From assembly GCA_951640195.1 (NCBI GenBank), contig OX621163.1, forward strand, positions 1,550,001 through 1,614,000: a stretch of 64,000 nucleotides of DNA. Reading direction: 5' to 3'. Each line of letters starts with the position of its first letter. Within the stretch, counting starts at the first letter, position 1. Below are positions 60,512-64,000 of this stretch, piece by piece. The notes beneath the pieces were generated by a model. It saw nothing but the letters and a program-made list of their open reading frames with translations. It had not been told where the DNA came from and did no database searches. A program made the translations under genes and the position numbers. This stretch comes from Porpolomopsis calyptriformis (lineage: Eukaryota > Basidiomycota > Agaricomycetes > Agaricales > Hygrophoraceae).

Positions 60512-61817
60512 AGCTTTCTTGATCCTTTATGATCTGTATAGTTATCTTATCTTGCGTTACACTCGAATACTATTCCAGAAACCCAATTAATCATCTGTGT
60601 GGGGCAATAACCTCCTTGACACTTCCCATCCTTTCTATCCAACCTGTCCTTGCAGTTATCATCCCGGCAACGCACCTCTCTCAGGCTGGTTGGACCCCCG
60701 AAGAATCCATTGCCCACTATTTGGAGGAACTAAGAGGCGATCTCCTGGAAAAGCTTCAGGGATGGAACCTGCTGAGATTACAGCCTCAAACACATAGCAT
60801 GATTGACCTGTTCATTGTAGGAATTTAGACATAGTATAATGAGACTAAGGTGAACACACCACATTTTAACCAAATCTCCAAATCATTTTCTCTCTCGTAC
60901 CCTTTCCCCGTCTTACGCAATCTCTCCCATTACCGCTTTGGCCTAAAGTCGTTCTCCCCTTCACAGCCTCCCAGACACATTCCGTCACCCCTTCTTCTTC
61001 CTCGACGTCACCTTTCCCAACGATAGCACTGGGAAACTCCGACGTCCGCCCGGCTTCACACCCACTAAGCTTCAGCCCGAACTCGGACACGACATTCTCG
61101 GTCCAACCTAAGCATGATGAACCGATCCCGCACGCGCAAATCACAAGGAATCGACGATTGGTTTATTAATGACACACGCGACGTTCGCCGATGTGCGCTA
61201 TCCATCGGACAGGAAACCAGAAAGGTGGGAAGCGCAGTCTCCGCGTGTTTAACGCGGTTCCGTGGCGATTGACATCTTACACCGAGTGGAAGATGGTAAA
61301 AGGCCGAGAGATCGAGCGTTAAATTTCAACCAGAGAGACGACCGGCCTCGGACAATCTTGACGAGGATTGCGCAAGGCGATTTCCCATTCTGCATGGAGA
61401 TCGTTGGGAGAAAGGGTGGGTGAAGGAGAAAGGGCGGTGACAGCGATCTGAGTATAAAACCGAGGTTGAATGTGAAACGGACCTTGTAGGTAGGGAATAA
61501 CGATTGGTTGTCGCTAGACGAGAACATTGGTTGTCGCCAGACGAGAAAAAAAGAGGGTGTCGACCCGATGTTGACAGGGGTAGCTGGTAGCCATCGGATT
61601 CGATGATACGTCTGACAATGTCGGAACGCCTCTTCGTTCCGGGCGAAGGTGTCGTATTCAGAGGGTGGTTGGTGGATGCTCATCATCGTGAAGAACGACG
61701 AAGTCGATGATGGCCCTTCATCGGACAGCGTAAAGGTTATAAGAACGAAATGATCGTCTTTACCATCATCTATCCTCCAAACCCCCTAGCCGACCGACCT
61801 CCTCATTCTCCTCGTCG
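60512..61817. other. 1.3-kb stretch without a supportable gene
   Basis: The plus strand at 60640-60780 translates to a protein-like piece, THLSQAGWTPEESIAHYLEE then LRGDLLEKLQGWN, but I cannot join it to a start or a conserved domain. A Ser/Pro-rich plus-strand frame stays open at about 60880-61168, and a minus frame covers 60866-61144. The minus-strand frame at 61249-61686 has no protein-like composition. A 23-bp direct repeat lies at 61503-61548. The final ~150 bp are the promoter and leader of the RING-LON gene. Confidence 0.45.
61503..61548. repeat. 23-bp direct tandem repeat, two copies
   Basis: Two adjacent units of ATTGGTTGTCGCYAGACGAG plus AAC/AAA. They differ internally by one T/C change. 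The repeat is in the intergenic region upstream of the RING-LON gene. Confidence 0.8.
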
Positions 61818-63616
61818 ATGCCAATAATCAGTCCCTCAAGCCTCCATCAGCTCTTGAAGTGCCCGTTCTGTCATAGAACTTTGCTGGCACCGACCACGCT
61901 CCAATGCGCTCACACGTTGTGTTCTACTCACATTTCCTCGGTCGCTGCTTGTCCAATTCCGTCCTGCCCAAACCCTTCCTCCTCGTCCTCCACCATACCC
62001 GGTGTCGCGTTCATTCCACCCCCTCTCCCGCCCGCTCGCCTAACCTTTTCCTCCAACCCGAAGGTCGATGTCACAATAAATAAAATACTCTCTCTTCTCC
62101 GACGCACTCTACGCGAATCTGTCGATCATCCAGACCTCCTGCAGCATCTCCACGACCACAGACGAGCGCAGCGTCAGGCTCCTCCCGATATTCCCCTCGA
62201 TCTCTCTCAAACACGCGACCCACCACACGCCGTCCTCGCATGGTTCGAAAAAGAGCTTCTCACAGAGCTCACTTGCGAAATATGCTTTACATTATTTTAC
62301 CAGCCTGTTACAACACCATGTCAACATGTTCGTCAACCCTTCTCAGCGGTTTTAGCACCTTTTCACCATTTATTTGCCACCTCACAGACATTTTGCTCCA
62401 GATGTCTACACCGCTCCCTGGACCATAATTCTTCATGCCCCCTGTGTCGCCAAGACGTGCCTAGCTTTGCTTACTTCGGGGAGCACCCTTGTAACAAACT
62501 CGTCCTCTCCATCAGTGAGTACCGTTTTTTAGCGCTTTCTCACTCACCCTCTCATTTCGCAGTCCTTGAAGCCTTCCCGACGTTATATGCCGAGCGTGGG
62601 CACACTATCGAAGCAGAGGAGCGCAACGCTCGCCTCGATACCTCTATCTTTATCGGCGAGCTGAGGTTTCCTGGTATGCCCACCCTACTTCATATTTCCG
62701 AGCCCAGGCAAGCCACCCTGTATTCTTACTCTCACCGTCCTTTTGTATTTATCCATCAATGCAGACATCGCCTCATGCTCCGCCGGTGCCTCCAATCGTC
62801 GACTCCCCGTTTCGGAATCATTATCCCCCCCCGCACAGGCTCTGCGCGAATGTATGACGGAGAATACGGCACCCTGCTCGAAATTCGCAGCGTACAGCTG
62901 CTCCCTGACGGGAGAAGTATGGTCGAAACATGGGGAACCAACCGGTTCCGTATAATGGAGCGCGGAACTCTAGATGGGTACATGGTTGCCCGCATAGAGA
63001 TGTAGGGCTTTTTTTTTTTTCCCCCCCATTTTTATGCTGGTCTTGAGATTGTCTAAACTTGACGATTGCAGCGTTGAAGACATTGCAGAGGAGTTTGACG
63101 AAACCCCTTTGACGATGACAAGCGCTGAGGCAACACCTCCATCACGACCATTATCCCGTCCGTTAATTCCATCCTCATCCTCGCCTTCGATCACGCCCTC
63201 GCCATCCTCACCCTCGATCACCCCTGCCTCGCCACTCCGCACAAACGCGGAACTCGTAACATTCTGCAAAGACTTCCTAATGAAGCTAAGCCAGGGCACG
63301 GCACCGTGGGTCGTCCAACGACTCAGCGAGACATACGGCCCCATGCCCACAGACCCCAGCTCTTTCAGCTTTTGGGTCGCACTTATCCTTCCTATTGATC
63401 CGCACGAGAAAGCCAAGTTGCTGCCCATCAGGAGTGCACAGTTGAGACTGCGGCTTGTGGCGCATTGGATTGAACGGCTCAACGAAACTTGGTGGGTATG
63501 CTTCTGGCTCAGGCTGGTGTGGGTACGTGTCGTGTACCGTATGCTGATGCGTTTTCTTTGGTGCTTTTTTCTGTCCACAATATAGGTGGTTCACGGCAGG
63601 GTGTGTCATCCTCTGA
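61818..63616 (+). CDS. RING finger and LON-N domain protein (LONRF-like)
   Basis: Probable E3 ubiquitin ligase with a LON substrate-binding domain, like animal LONRF proteins and fungal relatives. An N-terminal variant RING reads LLKCPFCHRTLLAPTTLQCA then HTLCSTHI and CPIPSC. A canonical C3HC4 RING follows, CEICFTLFYQPVTTPCQH joined by splicing to TFCSRCLHRSL and CPLCRQDV. The LON-N domain has FPGMPTLLHISEPRYRLMLR, FGIIIPPR, YGTLLEIRSVQLLPDGRSMV and WGTNRFRI. No Lon ATPase or protease part follows. An intron beginning at GTAGGG right after RIE removes a false stop at 63003-63005 and continues VEDIAEEFDE, and the last intron yields ETWWFTAGCVIL with stop 63614-63616. About 470 residues. Confidence 0.9.
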
Positions 63617-64000
63617 TCGCACAAGGGTTGCTTCTTGGGATCTTTTCTTTTTTTTTTATCCTCTTTTTTGTCACTTTCTCATTTTTATCATCATTTGTAC
63701 CTTACCCACATTCTCATCCACTCCACTTATCTATTTTATCCTCATATTGTACTGCTGGGGGCACATTCAGTGACACTTGCTTTTTTGCCACATCCATCCC
63801 CCCCTCCTGCTCTCCTACATTTTATGTACGTGTACCAAAATCAATATTGGAAGAGATCGGATTATTCTCGGGCCGCTAGGGGAGACAAGAAAACAAGTGA
63901 GATGTGTAATGATCGTCGTCATATGAAGTTTCGCCTATGTGTACACTACATACAAATGAATCTGATAGCGACTGGTCATACAATCGGGGGAACTGCCTAG
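63617..64000. other. 3' intergenic tail, T-rich
   Basis: After the RING-LON stop there are T-rich runs (63644-63680) and C/T-rich sequence, then mixed sequence to the window end. Frames on the plus strand are open but give low-complexity Phe/Leu/Ser translation. I see no gene, RNA or repeat here; part of it is likely 3' UTR. Confidence 0.5.

Noticed and set aside
60866..61144. 93-codon minus-strand open frame
   Set aside because: No recognisable motif, no clear splice partners, and the opposite strand is open as well.
61249..61686. 145-codon minus-strand open frame
   Set aside because: Spans the 23-bp direct repeat and lacks protein-like composition; lies in the upstream region of the RING-LON gene.
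63635..64000. Open frame running off the window end
   Set aside because: T-rich sequence gives low-complexity Phe/Leu/Ser translation; more likely 3' untranslated or intergenic.

Overview
The window is nuclear DNA from a filamentous basidiomycete, most likely an agaricomycete mushroom-type fungus. Genes are packed at about one per 2.2 kb on both strands. Almost all are broken by many short introns, most about 43-60 nt with GT..AG ends. Several predicted proteins belong to families I know from Agaricomycetes. I see no transposon, CRISPR array, rRNA, convincing tRNA or bacterial-type operon. Gene models below were rebuilt by joining exons by eye at GT/AG sites that keep the conserved reading frame. 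Outer limits are start and stop codons; UTRs are not assigned.

Layout. 1-8.0 kb: the 3' part of TRA1 (+) meets a BRD8/Bdc1-like bromodomain gene (-) tail to tail. 8.1-16 kb: vacuolar aspartic protease (+), a DCAF6/Iqw1-type WD40 protein (+) with a 10-nt microexon, and a CTK1/CDK12-type kinase with a long RS-rich N-terminus (+). 16-25 kb: CSN4 (-), PDI (+), TCTP/TMA19 (-), UTP15 (+), CTNNBL1 (-). 25-31.7 kb: RBM42 (-), MED17 (+), RPL5 (-), a verprolin/WIP protein (-), a CipC-like DUF3759 protein (+). 31.7-40.6 kb: NDR kinase CBK1 (-), a proline-rich PPSYE protein (-), a mitochondrial PDK/BCKDK-type kinase (-), MED20 (-), ORC4 (+). 40.7-47.3 kb: an orphan single-pass membrane protein (-) and a 1,349-residue repeat protein (+) built from nine consecutive symmetric phase-1 exons. 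47.4-63.6 kb: PUB-domain protein (-), patatin-type triacylglycerol lipase (-), SPB4 helicase (+), PXB-PX protein (-), a small orphan protein (-), a CCDC47/DUF1682 ER protein (+), and a RING-LON protein (+). The ends 60.5-61.8 kb and 63.6-64.0 kb hold no gene I can support.

How the genes relate. Most are unrelated housekeeping genes in divergent or convergent pairs with very short spacers (47 bp MED20/ORC4, 55 bp RBM42/MED17, 94 bp TCTP/UTP15). There are functional echoes: TRA1 and the BRD8-like subunit both belong to NuA4; MED17 and MED20 are both Mediator head subunits; CTK1 acts on the polymerase that Mediator recruits; RPL5, UTP15, SPB4 and TCTP serve ribosome production or translation; the lipase, the PXB-PX protein and the CCDC47 homologue act at lipid droplet/ER membranes. 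The most unusual object is the 42.67-47.32 kb repeat gene: eight of its introns interrupt a tyrosine codon after its first base, and seven of these cut the same codon of the same peptide motif.
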